Shown in pieces: positions 16,810-27,168 of a DNA stretch of 38,210 bases; within the stretch, counting starts at the first letter, position 1, and every line of letters starts with the position of its first letter. A program made the position numbers and the translations under genes. The notes beneath the pieces are model-generated. The model was not told the DNA's origin, made no database searches, and saw only the letters and a program-made list of their open reading frames with translations. The stretch is from Streptomyces albicerus (lineage in GTDB: Bacteria > Actinomycetota > Actinomycetes > Streptomycetales > Streptomycetaceae): NCBI RefSeq assembly GCF_008905045.1, contig NZ_VWMY01000086.1, positions 1 to 38,210 of the forward strand, read 5' to 3'.

Positions 16810-18189
16810 TCAGGCGGCGTCGACGGTCGCCTCCCTCGCTCGCCCGAAGTGCGCTGGCCTGGAGAGTTGGGCGACTACACGGGGGGAGACCAGGGCCCTC
16901 GGCGTGTCGAGCATGTGCATCGTGCGGGCGAAGCGCAGGAACAGGTCTGTGTGCTGGGGCAGCCGTGCGGTCAGGGCGGTGAGATAGCCGGTGGCGAGAC
17001 GGCTCGCGAGCGGCGCGCGCTCGGCGGCCCAGGCCCGGTCGGCGGAGGTGCTGAGCAGCCAGGGGCCGCGCACGAGGCGGGCAGCACCCTGCTGGAACGC
17101 CGGTCCCAGGTGCGCCGGCCGGCCCGTCTCGGCGTACCGGTCGAGCAGTGTGCTCAGCAGTGCTGCCTGCAGGGCAGCCACGGTCATGCCCTGTCCGTAG
17201 ACCGGGTTGAGGGCGCACACGGAGTCGCCGAGCGCGATCACGTGGCCGGGCCAGTGGTCGACGCGGTGGTAGCGGTGCAGACGGTTGGCGGTGGCCCGGG
17301 TGCGATGGATGGGGGTGAGGGGGGTACCCTCGTCGATGATTCCGGCGAGGTCCGGGTTGCGCAGGCCGGCGGCGTAGGCGCGAAAGCCGGCCTCGTCGGC
17401 GGGGGGTGTGTGTCCGGCCGCGCCGATCAGGCCGAGCAGCCAGTGGCACGGCCCGACGCGTGCGACGACGCCGCCGCGCGGGGCAGCGGGGGCCAGGGTG
17501 GGCTCGTACGAGGCCAGCCAGTCGCGGTGCGGGTCCGCATCGAGCGCGTACAGCCGGGAGGCGTAGGTGATGCGGCCGTCCACCACTGACATGGGGGGAC
17601 AGTGCAGCCCTGCCAGGTCCAGCCACTGCGGAAGCCGACTGCCGCGCCCGGTGGCGTCGATGACGAGGTCCGCGAGGATGCGCTCCGGCTCCTTGCCGGG
17701 TGATTGGGGACCTCGACGGCGGACCACGACCTCGGCGGTCTGCCCGTCGCGGCCGACGATCAGCCCGTCGGCCTGTGTCCTGTCGCGAAGCGTGACAGCC
17801 GACAGTGCGGTCACGCGTCGGCGCAGCAGTCCCTCCAGCGTGGTGCGCGCCAGAAGCTGGACATCGATGCCCAACGCCTCGCTCGGCGCCCATCCGCTGG
17901 GGAAGAGAGTCCTGGTGCCGGTGCCGAAGTCCGTTACCGGGCAGCCGGCACCCAGGAGTTGGGAGCGCAGGCCGGGAAACAGCGCCTCCAGAATCTCGGC
18001 TCCCCGGGCCAGCAGCCCGTGCGGGTGATGGGCCTGCGGGGTGCCCGGTCGGTGCGGCTCGTCCCCGAGCAGGTCGCGCTCCACGATGGTGACCTGGCGG
18101 AAGTGGTCCGCGATCACGCGGGCAGCGAGCAGACCCGCGTATCCGCCGCCGAGCACCACGGCATGCTCCCAGGAGACGTTTCGGGCCAT
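16810..18189 (-). CDS. FAD-dependent monooxygenase / geranylgeranyl-reductase-like flavoprotein
   Basis: A 459-residue flavoprotein of the 2-polyprenyl-6-methoxyphenol hydroxylase/GGR superfamily. The N-terminal Rossmann motif VVLGGGYAGLLAARV binds the FAD ADP part, followed by the acidic end VERD. The GD motif ALGDSVCALNPVYGQGMT, in the second half, contacts the FAD ribityl and pyrophosphate. ADLVIDATGRGSRLP is also typical of this family. The ATG at 18189 follows GGAGGACTCC. It lies 72 bases after the AveC-like gene. It may epoxidise or hydroxylate the terpene, or reduce prenyl double bonds; these cannot be separated by sequence. Confidence 0.85.
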   Translation of the reverse strand: MARNVSWEHAVVLGGGYAGLLAARVIADHFRQVTIVERDLLGDEPHRPGTPQAHHPHGLLARGAEILEALFPGLRSQLLGAGCPVTDFGTGTRTLFPSGWAPSEALGIDVQLLARTTLEGLLRRRVTALSAVTLRDRTQADGLIVGRDGQTAEVVVRRRGPQSPGKEPERILADLVIDATGRGSRLPQWLDLAGLHCPPMSVVDGRITYASRLYALDADPHRDWLASYEPTLAPAAPRGGVVARVGPCHWLLGLIGAAGHTPPADEAGFRAYAAGLRNPDLAGIIDEGTPLTPIHRTRATANRLHRYHRVDHWPGHVIALGDSVCALNPVYGQGMTVAALQAALLSTLLDRYAETGRPAHLGPAFQQGAARLVRGPWLLSTSADRAWAAERAPLASRLATGYLTALTARLPQHTDLFLRFARTMHMLDTPRALVSPRVVAQLSRPAHFGRAREATVDAA

Positions 18190-18261
18190 GGAGTCCTCCA
18201 GAGTCCTGCGTACGCTGTTCAGCGGGCGGGGGCGCGTCGGCCGCAGCGCGCGACGTGGCGG

Positions 18262-19230
18262 TCAGAAAGTCGTACTGAAGTGGGCAGGAAGGCTCTGCGG
18301 GGAGATCCCCGGCAGCAAGGACAACAGGATCTGGATCAGCATGTAGAGCAGGACCGCTCCGTTCATGAAGGCGGTGACGGCGAGCCCGCGCGCCCAGGAC
18401 CGGCGGGCGGCCGGCATCTGGTCCATGCCACGCTCCACCAGGCTGTTGCCGCCGGTGAGGTGCTGATGGCGCAGGATCGACGGGAGCAGGACGACCAGGG
18501 CCGTCACCGGGGCTTCGTAGAGCGGCCATTGGTACCAGCGGCCGCTGAACAGCGTCAGCTCGGGGATCGCGTGCCCCCACACCCCGACGGCGAGCAGCGG
18601 ATAGATCTGGGTGAGTGCCGCCACCGAGGCATACGAGATCAGATACGACGCTCCGTACAGGCGCGCCTCGGACCACTGCGGGTGACGGGCGCGAATCCGC
18701 TGCATCATCTGGCTGATCAGGATCACCGCGGCGTAGAAGGCCCCGTACATGGGCAGGAGCGGAAGCCACAGCCAGGTAACCGTGTGCGGATCGCTGCCCT
18801 GCCAGCCGGGCAGATACGGGCCCCAGGAGGCGGCGGGAGTCAGGGCGTACGTGTTCTGCACGAAGACCGGCTGCAGGTAATTCTGTACCGGGTCGAGCCA
18901 CGTGGCCAGGAGAAAACCGATGATGCCGGCCGCGTCGAAGGACAGCCGCCTCTCGGCGCGGCTCTGGCGCCATGCCAGCCGGATCAGGAGCACGAGGACG
19001 GCGAGGCACAGGGCCGAGAAGAGGCCTTGCAGGACCAACGTCGTCGCCGGGGCGGCGGGGCGGGATCCTCCTGTCAGGCGGTACCCCCGGTCCGCCAACC
19101 AGCGGACGAGCAGGGCCAGTTGCGCCGCCAGGCACAGCGTGCCCGCTGCGGCCCAGACGTGTACCGGGCGCACCCTGCGGACGGCGGCGCGGTGCTGGGC
19201 GCGGGTTGTGCGCTGCGGGTGTCCGCTCAC
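18262..19230 (-). CDS. AveC-like (spirocyclase family) multi-pass membrane protein
   Basis: A 322-residue protein with about seven hydrophobic helices. The segment LATWLDPVQNYLQP, then SWGPYLPGWQG and PLLPMYGAFYAAVI, matches the pattern of the AveC-like family (DP..N, GSW.P..PGW). AveC acts in avermectin spiroketal formation, and relatives occur in other pathways with uncertain activity. The GTG at 19230 shares GTGA with the stop of the terpene synthase, so translation is coupled; the frame is open much further upstream, but only over the terpene synthase gene. In this operon it may cyclise or dehydrate an oxygenated terpenoid, or be a membrane-bound terpene cyclase-like partner; both are inference. 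Confidence 0.65.
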   Translation of the reverse strand: MSGHPQRTTRAQHRAAVRRVRPVHVWAAAGTLCLAAQLALLVRWLADRGYRLTGGSRPAAPATTLVLQGLFSALCLAVLVLLIRLAWRQSRAERRLSFDAAGIIGFLLATWLDPVQNYLQPVFVQNTYALTPAASWGPYLPGWQGSDPHTVTWLWLPLLPMYGAFYAAVILISQMMQRIRARHPQWSEARLYGASYLISYASVAALTQIYPLLAVGVWGHAIPELTLFSGRWYQWPLYEAPVTALVVLLPSILRHQHLTGGNSLVERGMDQMPAARRSWARGLAVTAFMNGAVLLYMLIQILLSLLPGISPQSLPAHFSTTF

Positions 19231-20279
19231 AGCCGCCACCACCCTCGCACCGCGGGGATCGGCAATGGGTCGGGGCTGTCGTCGGTGGGGACGGTGGTGA
19301 ACTCGCTGGGCAGATCGGCGGGATCGGCCGGGTTGATGTAGCGGTCCGAGCTGATACCCCAGTCCTGGTTGCCGCGGATGAAGGCGGCAAGGTCTCGCGC
19401 ATAGCGGTGCTGATGGTGGGTCAACTCCGGTGCGTGGTCGCGGCCGATGCGCAGGAAGTGGGCGGTGGCACGGTCGCGGTGGCTGATGACCTGGGACAGC
19501 GCACCGCTCAGGCTGCCCGGGCGGGTGGCGTGCACGACCCGGACGGCGTTCATGACGAAGTGCGGCCCACGGCCCTCCTTGTGGAACGAGAAGATGTCGT
19601 TGTCCCAGCCGATGATGAGGAAGGCCATCTCGGCGAGAGCCTCGACGACGGGATGGTGGCGCTCGCGCGGATGCAACTGATAGCCGCGGGCGATCTCCAG
19701 GAACGGTTCGGCAGCCGTGGCCGCCCCGTTGTACATCCGGATGAGCGCGTAGTCGTTGAGGCCCGGGGTGGTGCCGTGACTGCGGTGATGGGCCTCCCAG
19801 ATCAGCGAGAAGAAGTAGGCGCGGGTGCCTTCGACCCAGCGGGCCAACTGGTAGGGGCTCGCGTGCTCGGCCAACCGCCGTCGCAGATCGCGCAGGCCCT
19901 CGGCGAGCGGGTCTCCGCTCAGCATGGGAGCCGACGGCTGTTGCGCGACGCGCAGCAGCCTGGAGAGCGAAGCGGACAGTTCGCCGGGCCGGTGCCCGAG
20001 CGGGCCTTCCTCGCACATCCCGTCGTCCACGCCGAAGAGCCAGATGATGAAGTCGGCCAGGATCTGGACAACGTCCTCGTCGCCGTCGGGCAGCACGCGG
20101 GCGGCGAAGGTGCCGATGTCATGGCGGACGAGGTGGGAGCGCAGCTGCGGCGAGCCGATGTTCCACTGGTGGGCCCATACGCTGCTGCGTTGCTGGATCC
20201 GGTCGTGGGAGCGGTGGATGGCGGGCAGGAACGGCGAATAGATCGGTGGGATGGAGAGGGTGTCCTTCACGGCTGTCAT
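19227..20279 (-). CDS. Class I terpene synthase
   Basis: A 350-residue terpene cyclase that ionises a prenyl diphosphate with Mg2+. The aspartate-rich motif is VDDGMCEEG (Asp85, Asp86, acids at 90/91); the NSE triad is NDIFSFHKE (Asn227, Ser231, Glu235); an Arg-Tyr pair (SSDRY) stands near the C-terminus. All catalytic signatures are present. The length fits bacterial mono-domain sesqui- or diterpene synthases. The start is ATG 20279 with AAGGAC upstream, overlapping the ispH stop (ATGA). The neighbouring prenyl synthase suggests a C20 or C15 substrate; the skeleton cannot be predicted. Confidence 0.92.
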   Translation of the reverse strand: MTAVKDTLSIPPIYSPFLPAIHRSHDRIQQRSSVWAHQWNIGSPQLRSHLVRHDIGTFAARVLPDGDEDVVQILADFIIWLFGVDDGMCEEGPLGHRPGELSASLSRLLRVAQQPSAPMLSGDPLAEGLRDLRRRLAEHASPYQLARWVEGTRAYFFSLIWEAHHRSHGTTPGLNDYALIRMYNGAATAAEPFLEIARGYQLHPRERHHPVVEALAEMAFLIIGWDNDIFSFHKEGRGPHFVMNAVRVVHATRPGSLSGALSQVISHRDRATAHFLRIGRDHAPELTHHQHRYARDLAAFIRGNQDWGISSDRYINPADPADLPSEFTTVPTDDSPDPLPIPAVRGWWRL

Positions 20280-21301
20280 GTCGGTCCTTCGGCAGTGGTG
20301 TTGGAACCGGCCTGGCGGGTATGCCACGCTCCCGGCGCGCGAGGTTGCGGCGGGCCGGCGGGTGCCGCGAGTTCCCGCGGCAGGGCGAACCGTTGGTGTT
20401 CCTCGGCGGCCGTGATCGTCTCGACGTCCTCGTAGCCGCGCTGGGCGAGCCAGTCCAGGACGCCGTGCACGAGGATCTCGGGGACGGAGGCGCCGGAGGT
20501 GACGCCGACCGTGCCGACGCCCTCCAGCCAGGTCTCGTCGATCTCCTCGGGTTGGTCGACCAGGTGGGCGTCGCGGGCGTCGGCGCCCAGCGCCACCTCG
20601 ACGAGGCGGACCGAGTTCGAGGAGTTCCTGGAGCCGACGACGATGACGAGGTCGGCCTCGGCGCCCATCTGCTTCACGGCGGTCTGGCGGTTCTGGGTGG
20701 CGTAGCAGATGTCGTCGCTGGGCGGCGAGAGGAGGTTGGGGAAGCGGCCCTTGAGGGCGTCCACGATCTCCATGGTCTCGTCGACCGAGAGCGTGGTCTG
20801 GGAGAGCCAGACGACCTTGTCGGGGTCGCGTACCTCGACGTTCTGCACGTCTTCGGGGCCGTCGACGAGGGTGATGTGATCGGGCGCCTCGCCGCTCGTG
20901 CCGATGACCTCTTCGTGGCCCGCGTGGCCGATCAGGAGGATGTCGTAGCCCGCCTTGGCAAAGTGGACGGCCTCCTTGTGGACCTTGGTGACCAGCGGGC
21001 AGGTCGCGTCGATGGTGGCGAGCTTGCCGCGCTCGGCCTCTTCGCGGACGAGGGGGGCGACGCCGTGCGCCGAGAAGATGACGATGTTGCCCTCGGGCAC
21101 CTCTTCGGTCTCGTCGACGAAGATCGCGCCCTTCTTCTCCAGGGTCTTCACGACGTACTTGTTGTGCACGATCTCGTGGCGTACGTAGACGGGCGCGCCG
21201 TACAGTTCCAGGGCTCTGTGCACGGTGGCGATCGCCCGGTCCACCCCGGCGCAGACTCCGCGCGGGGCGGCAAGCAGAACACGCCGCCTGCGGCCGGTCA
21301 T
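20276..21301 (-). CDS. ispH: 4-hydroxy-3-methylbut-2-enyl diphosphate reductase
   Basis: A 341-residue IspH (LytB), the last MEP-pathway enzyme, making IPP and DMAPP from HMBPP with a 4Fe-4S cluster. The three cluster cysteines are seen in RGVCAGVDRA, DATCPLVTKVH and DDICYATQNRQTAV; the catalytic Glu lies in the conserved middle part. HGVAP and GSRNSSNS, which bind substrate, are also present. The C-terminal 30 residues are a Pro/Ala-rich tail beyond the usual end. The ATG at 21301 overlaps the stop of the prenyl synthase (ATGA). It is probably a second copy dedicated to this operon, since Streptomyces carry a housekeeping ispH elsewhere. Confidence 0.96.
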   Translation of the reverse strand: MTGRRRRVLLAAPRGVCAGVDRAIATVHRALELYGAPVYVRHEIVHNKYVVKTLEKKGAIFVDETEEVPEGNIVIFSAHGVAPLVREEAERGKLATIDATCPLVTKVHKEAVHFAKAGYDILLIGHAGHEEVIGTSGEAPDHITLVDGPEDVQNVEVRDPDKVVWLSQTTLSVDETMEIVDALKGRFPNLLSPPSDDICYATQNRQTAVKQMGAEADLVIVVGSRNSSNSVRLVEVALGADARDAHLVDQPEEIDETWLEGVGTVGVTSGASVPEILVHGVLDWLAQRGYEDVETITAAEEHQRFALPRELAAPAGPPQPRAPGAWHTRQAGSNTTAEGPT

Positions 21302-22376
21302 GAGGTGCGCTCCGTGGTCCGGGCCGCGATGCGGCGCAGGGTGACGGCCACAGCGGGCGGGATGGCAGTGTCCTCCAGCACGGCCAGGGCTTGCTCGTAC
21401 CGTGCGGCGATCATGCCTTCCACGGTGGTACGGGCACCGGTGGCCTGAAGGACGTCGCGGATGCGGGCGGCGCCTGCTTCGTCGAGGACCGGGTTGCCCA
21501 CCAGGCCTGCCAGGAGCGCCTGTTGGGCGGGGGTGGCGCGCTGGGCGGCCAGGGCGAGCAGGGCGGTGCGCTTGCCCTCCCGCAGGTCGTCCAGGACGGG
21601 CTTGCCGGTCCGGCTGGGATCGCCGAAGACACCCAGCAGATCGTCGCGGAGCTGGAAAGCCTCACCCAGCGGCAGCGCGAGAGAGGACAGGGTGTCCAGG
21701 AGGCCAGGGCCTGCTCCGGCGAGGACGGCGCCGATGTGCAGGGGGCGTTCGAAGGTGTACTTCGCGGTTTTGTAGCGGATCACCCGCAGGGCGGCGTTCA
21801 CGTCGGTGGCGGGGGCGAGGGGAGCCAGCAGGTCCAGGTACTGGCCGTAGATGACCTCGTCCCGCATCTCCTGGAGCACTTTGTGGAGGGCGGCGCGGCG
21901 GGCAGGGGGGTGGTTGGCGGTGTGCAGGAGCTCTTCGGACCAGGCCAGGGCCATGTCGCCGGTCAGGATCGCGCCACAGGTCCCCCACCAGGCAGCGTCA
22001 GCGCTGTCCGGGGCCGGGTGCCCGGACGCGAGGGCGCGGTGGACGGTGGGCCGTCCGCGGCGGGTGGCCGAGCGGTCCACGATGTCGTCATGGATCAGGC
22101 AGAAGGCATGGAACAGCTCCAGCGCCGCCGCCGTCCGCACGACAGGGGTGGTGTTGCGTCGGCCGCCCGCGGCGCGCCAGCCGATGACGCACAGCAGCGG
22201 GCGCAGCCGTTTCCCGCCGGCCAGCAGGAAATCCCGCAGCGCACGAGGGATGTCCTCAGGCAGCCCCTGGGCCGCGGCGGTGGCGGCCTTGGCGTCCAGG
22301 AAGCCTCGCAGTACGTCGTCGACGCAGGCTTGTACGGCGGCCAGGTCCATGGGCTCGGCTGCCGGGGAGGTCACGG

Positions 22377-22380
<4 letters not shown>
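21298..22380 (-). CDS. Polyprenyl diphosphate synthase (probably geranylgeranyl)
   Basis: A 360-residue trans-prenyltransferase. The first Asp-rich motif is FHAFCLIHDDIVDRS and the second DDLLGVFGDPSRTGKP, with GGKRLRPLL binding IPP and YKTAKYTFERPLH in the allylic pocket. It condenses IPP with allylic diphosphates. The residues before the first motif (Phe, Cys, Leu, Ile, His) do not settle chain length; actinobacterial relatives beside terpene synthases make GGPP or FPP. It overlaps ispG and ispH by four bases (ATGA both sides), in the middle of the precursor block. Confidence 0.92.
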
Positions 22381-23513
<1,133 letters not shown>

Positions 23514-23514
23514 G

Positions 23515-24864
23515 TCAGACCTCCTGCGCCTGGTATGCGGGGGTGGGCTGGTGGAGGTGCTCTCGGGTGTGGTGGCGTGCCCAGGCGTCGGCGGCGCGTA
23601 CGGCGTCGAGGGTGAGCTCGTGGTCGGAGACCGGATGGTGGTGGTTCAGGGCGTGTTCGATGGCCGCGGCGATGGCGGGGAAGGGGACAGAGCCGTTGAG
23701 GAACGCGGCGGCAGCCTCTTCGTTGGCGGCGTTGAACACGGCCGGGGCGGTGCCGCCGAGGAGGCCTGCGTGCCGGGCGAGGGCGAGGGCGGGGAACCGC
23801 GCCTCGTCGACGGGCTCGAAGGTCCAGGTGTGCGCCCCGGTCCAGTCCAGGGGCGGGATGACGGCGGGTGGCGGCCGGTGGGGCCAGGCGAGAGCAGCGG
23901 CGATGGGCAGGCGCATGTCCGGCGGAGCCGCCTGGGCCAGCGTGGAGCCGTCGGCGTACTCGGCCATCGAATGGACCGCGGACTGAGGGTGGATGACGGC
24001 CGTGATGCGGTCATAGCCGAGGCCGAACAGCATCTGGGCCTCGATGGTCTCCAGCCCCTTGTTGACCAGAGTCGCGGAGTTCACGGTGACGAGAGGACCC
24101 ATCCGCCAGGTCGGATGCTCAAGAGCCTGCGCCGGAGTGACGGCCGCCAGCTGCGCGGGGGTGTGGTGGAGGAAGGGGCCGCCGCTGCACGTCAGGACCA
24201 GGCGCCGCAGGCCGGGTACGGGGCAGCCGTACGCCCAGCCGGGAAGGCACTGCATGATCGCGCTGTGTTCGGAATCCACCGGTACAAGCTGTCCAGGGCC
24301 CGCCAGCCGCCGGATCAACTCTCCGCCGGTGACCAGGGATTCCTTGTTCGCCGGCGCCACACGGCGCCCAGCTTCCAAAGCAGTCAGCGTGGCCGGCAGG
24401 CCCGCGGCACCGGGGAGCGCGTTCAGCACGATGTCGCATGGCCACGCGGCCGCCGCCGCCAACCCCTCCGTGCCCGCCAGCACCCTGGGCACAGCACGGC
24501 GGGGCCTGTCCGTCTCCCGCGCGAGCGAGGCAAGAGCGGCATTGACGTCCGCGACGGCACCGGGGGCGGAGACGGCCACGAACTGTGCCCCGGTCAGCAG
24601 GGCCTGACGGGCCAGCGCACCGGGGCGGCCACCGCCTGCGGCGAGCGCGACCGCGCGGAAGCGGTCCGGGAAGGCTGTGATGACATCGAGTGCCTGTGAG
24701 CCGACCGAGCCGGTCGATCCCAGGACCACTACGGCCCGCATGCGCCCATATCCGCTGTCTGCCGCAGTCGTTGGGCCAGTTGCTGTCGTCGGGGTGCCGT
24801 CCTGGCGCGGCGTGGACCGGGCGCATCGGCCGGGCGGGTACGGGAGGGCGGGCCGGGCGGCCAT
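23515..24864 (-). CDS. dxr: 1-deoxy-D-xylulose 5-phosphate reductoisomerase
   Basis: DXR (IspC) makes MEP from DXP with NADPH. Motifs in order: VVLGSTGSVGSQALDV (NADPH), APANKESLV, VPVDSEHSAI (metal and substrate), LTCSGGPF, HPTWRMG and NSATLVNKGLE. Two starts are possible. ATG 24864 overlaps the dxs stop as TGATG, follows AAGGGGGACGG, and gives 449 residues with a 41-residue Pro/Thr-rich extension. ATG 24741 starts directly at the conserved domain (408 residues) but has no clear ribosome site. I prefer 24864 because the other junctions of this block also overlap or nearly touch. Confidence 0.94.
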   Translation of the reverse strand: MAARPALPYPPGRCARSTPRQDGTPTTATGPTTAADSGYGRMRAVVVLGSTGSVGSQALDVITAFPDRFRAVALAAGGGRPGALARQALLTGAQFVAVSAPGAVADVNAALASLARETDRPRRAVPRVLAGTEGLAAAAAWPCDIVLNALPGAAGLPATLTALEAGRRVAPANKESLVTGGELIRRLAGPGQLVPVDSEHSAIMQCLPGWAYGCPVPGLRRLVLTCSGGPFLHHTPAQLAAVTPAQALEHPTWRMGPLVTVNSATLVNKGLETIEAQMLFGLGYDRITAVIHPQSAVHSMAEYADGSTLAQAAPPDMRLPIAAALAWPHRPPPAVIPPLDWTGAHTWTFEPVDEARFPALALARHAGLLGGTAPAVFNAANEEAAAAFLNGSVPFPAIAAAIEHALNHHHPVSDHELTLDAVRAADAWARHHTREHLHQPTPAYQAQEV

Positions 24865-26864
24865 CACCGTCCCCCTTCGTGCGGAGGGCGGTCGGCACGG
24901 GCGCGCAGGACGGAGTAGGCGATGCCCTGCGCGGTGAGCCCGGTGGCGGCGAGGATGTCGGCGCGGGTGCCGTGGGAGACGAAACGTCCCGGCAGGCCCA
25001 GCACCCGCACCGGCACACGGGAACCCGCATCGGCCACCGCACGCGCCACCGCGGTGCCCACACCGCCGGCCCGGGTGTTGTCCTCCACCGTCACCACCAG
25101 CCGGTAGCGCACGGCGAGCCCGGTGAGCTCGGGTGGTACGGGCAGCACCCAGCGCGGATCCGCCACGGTCACACCGATCCCCTGCTCCTCCAGGTAGCGG
25201 GCGGCTTCCACCGCCGGCGCGGCCAGTGGCCCCACGGCCACCAGCAGCACATCCCGCGCCATGGCCCGGTGCAGGATCTCCAGAGGGCCGTGGCGTTCCA
25301 GTGCCGGGATATCGGCGGAAACAGAGGCTTTGGGGAACCGCAGCGCGGTCGGCCCGCCGGAGTGAGCGACGGCTTCGCCCAGCAGTTCCCGCAGCCGGGT
25401 GGCATCCCGGGGAGCCCCCACCCGCATCCCCGGTATCGCGCCCAGCAGCGTCAGGTCCCACATCCCGTGATGCGACGGCCCGTCAGGACCCGTCACCCCC
25501 GCCCGGTCCAGTACGAACGTCACCGGCAGCCGGTGCAGGGCCACATCCATCAGCACCTGGTCGAAAGCACGGCCCAGGAAGGTGGCGTAGACCGCGACGA
25601 TCGGGTGGAATCCGCCCAGCGCCAGGCCCGCAGCAGACGTGACGGCATGCTGCTCGGCGATGCCGACGTCGAAGAATCGGTGAGGAAACCGCTCGCCGAA
25701 GCGGGCCAGACCGGTCGGGCCCGGCATCGCCGCTGTGATCGCCACGATGTCCTCGTGCCGTTCGCCCTGCCTGCCCAACTCGTCGGCGAACACGCTGGTC
25801 CACGACGGCGCACCACCGCCTTGGAGGCGCCGGCCGGTGGCGGGGTCAAGGACACCGACCGCATGCATGCAGTCCGCCTCGTCGCCCTCTGCCGGGGCGT
25901 AGCCGCGGCCCTTGACCGTCACCGCGTGCACCACCACCGGACGGCCCAGCCCCCGCGCGATCAACAGGGCCTTTTCCAAAGACGGCACGTCGTGGCCGTC
26001 GACGGGGCCCAAATAGGCGAAGCCGAGCAGGCGGAAGAGATTACGGGCCACCGGCGACGGACCCGGAAGCACATCGTCGTCTCCGCGGCAGCCGCCTGTA
26101 CTCACCTGGTCTGCCCCGCCGCTCAGGTCAGGGCCGGCACCGTTGCGCGGCTCGTTGTTGCCGGAGTTGGTCCCGAGCAGCCAGTCGATGTCGCCGGGAC
26201 CTGCGCCCCGCAGGTGCTGGAGATGGTCGGCCAGGGCACCGATGGTGGGGGCGTAGGAACGCATGTTGTCGTTCAGGACGATCACGACCGGACGCTGCGG
26301 CGCCCCACCGAGGTTGTTCAGCGCCTCCCAACACATCCCACCCGTCAGCGCACCGTCCCCGACAACCGCGACCACCACACGGTCACTCTCGCCGGCCAGA
26401 TGGTGGGCCTTGGCCAGACCGTCGGCGTAACACAGGACCGTGGAGGCGTGAGAATTCTCGATCACGTCGTGCCGCGACTCCGCCTGGGAGAGGTAGCCGG
26501 ATAGCCCGCCCGCCTGCCGCAGCCCGCCGAAGCCCTCGGCCCGGCCGGTCAGGAGCTTGTGGACATAGCCCTGATGACCGATGTCGAACAACAGCGTGTC
26601 CCGCGGGGAGTCGAACGCCCGGTGCAAGGCGATACTCAACTCCACCACACCCAGGTTCGGGCCCAGATGTCCCCCTGACGCACATACCTTCTCGATGAGA
26701 AACACGCGGATTTCCGCAGCCAGACCCGCCAACATCTCACGGCCCATCAGGCGCAGATCCTTCGCGCAGGTCAGCGCGGACAGCAGCGGGAACCTCCCAG
26801 CAGACTCACCCGGGCCGGCAACCCCTGCGGGAGCCTGGACCGAAGACACGCCGTCGCCAGTCAC
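24864..26864 (-). CDS. dxs: 1-deoxy-D-xylulose-5-phosphate synthase
   Basis: DXS joins pyruvate and glyceraldehyde 3-phosphate using thiamine diphosphate; it is the entry and usual flux control point of the MEP pathway. Visible: GGHLGPNLGVVELSIALH, DIGHQGYVHKLLTGR, the ThDP motif GDGALTGGMCWEALNN, FDVGIAEQHAVTSAAG and DRAGVTGPDGPSHHGMWDL. Between about residues 230 and 270 lies a Gly/Asn/Asp-rich stretch (GTNSGNNEPRNGAGPDLSGG) where other DXS proteins have a different linker. GTG 26864 has GTGAGG upstream; an ATG at 26921 would add 19 residues but lacks a ribosome site. It is the first recognised gene of the operon. Confidence 0.94.
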   Translation of the reverse strand: MTGDGVSSVQAPAGVAGPGESAGRFPLLSALTCAKDLRLMGREMLAGLAAEIRVFLIEKVCASGGHLGPNLGVVELSIALHRAFDSPRDTLLFDIGHQGYVHKLLTGRAEGFGGLRQAGGLSGYLSQAESRHDVIENSHASTVLCYADGLAKAHHLAGESDRVVVAVVGDGALTGGMCWEALNNLGGAPQRPVVIVLNDNMRSYAPTIGALADHLQHLRGAGPGDIDWLLGTNSGNNEPRNGAGPDLSGGADQVSTGGCRGDDDVLPGPSPVARNLFRLLGFAYLGPVDGHDVPSLEKALLIARGLGRPVVVHAVTVKGRGYAPAEGDEADCMHAVGVLDPATGRRLQGGGAPSWTSVFADELGRQGERHEDIVAITAAMPGPTGLARFGERFPHRFFDVGIAEQHAVTSAAGLALGGFHPIVAVYATFLGRAFDQVLMDVALHRLPVTFVLDRAGVTGPDGPSHHGMWDLTLLGAIPGMRVGAPRDATRLRELLGEAVAHSGGPTALRFPKASVSADIPALERHGPLEILHRAMARDVLLVAVGPLAAPAVEAARYLEEQGIGVTVADPRWVLPVPPELTGLAVRYRLVVTVEDNTRAGGVGTAVARAVADAGSRVPVRVLGLPGRFVSHGTRADILAATGLTAQGIAYSVLRARADRPPHEGGR

Positions 26865-26871
26865 CGGAGCC

Positions 26872-27024
26872 TCACCGCATCCGGCAGGACGCTGCCGGCC
26901 GTTGCGCGCCACCCGCCTCATACGCGCGGGATTTGGCCGTCAGCGCGGTGCCGGTCAGCACGGTCTGGGCCGGTTCAGGGTTCACCATCACGACGGTGAC
27001 CACACAGACAGGGGGAGCATTCAT
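26872..27024 (-). CDS. Possible 50-residue leader ORF in front of dxs
   Basis: An open frame from ATG 27024 to TGA 26872-26874 ends seven bases before the GTG start of dxs. It reads VVTVVMVNPEPAQTVLTGTA in its middle, unlike typical random high-GC frames. There is no strong ribosome site. If translated, it could couple to dxs. I do not recognise it; it may be chance. Confidence 0.25.
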   Translation of the reverse strand: MNAPPVCVVTVVMVNPEPAQTVLTGTALTAKSRAYEAGGAQRPAASCRMR

Positions 27025-27044
27025 CGGGACCACGTTCTTTCGGA

Positions 27045-27101
27045 CAGGTTCGCCACCGCACCTCAACTCGCCCGAGGGAGCCGCCGGAGGGAGCGAACCT
27101 G
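27045..27101. promoter_or_regulatory. Inverted repeat upstream of the terpenoid operon, possible operator
   Basis: CAGGTTCGC (27045-27053) and GCGAACCTG (27093-27101) form a perfect 9-bp inverted repeat 39 bases apart, between the dxs operon and the divergent small frame at 27169. The position suits a regulator or looping site controlling the operon. No regulator gene is adjacent. Confidence 0.3.
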
Positions 27102-27168
27102 CGCCTCCGGGGACATCCGATGCCCCACTGGAAGCGAAGTAGCCACGAGCAAAGACAAGGAGGGGAGA

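Noticed and set aside
16733..19402. 889-codon minus-strand frame across the tailoring genes
   Set aside because: It is a shadow of the FAD monooxygenase, AveC-like and terpene synthase genes; Arg/Pro/Ala-rich, without motifs or ribosome site.
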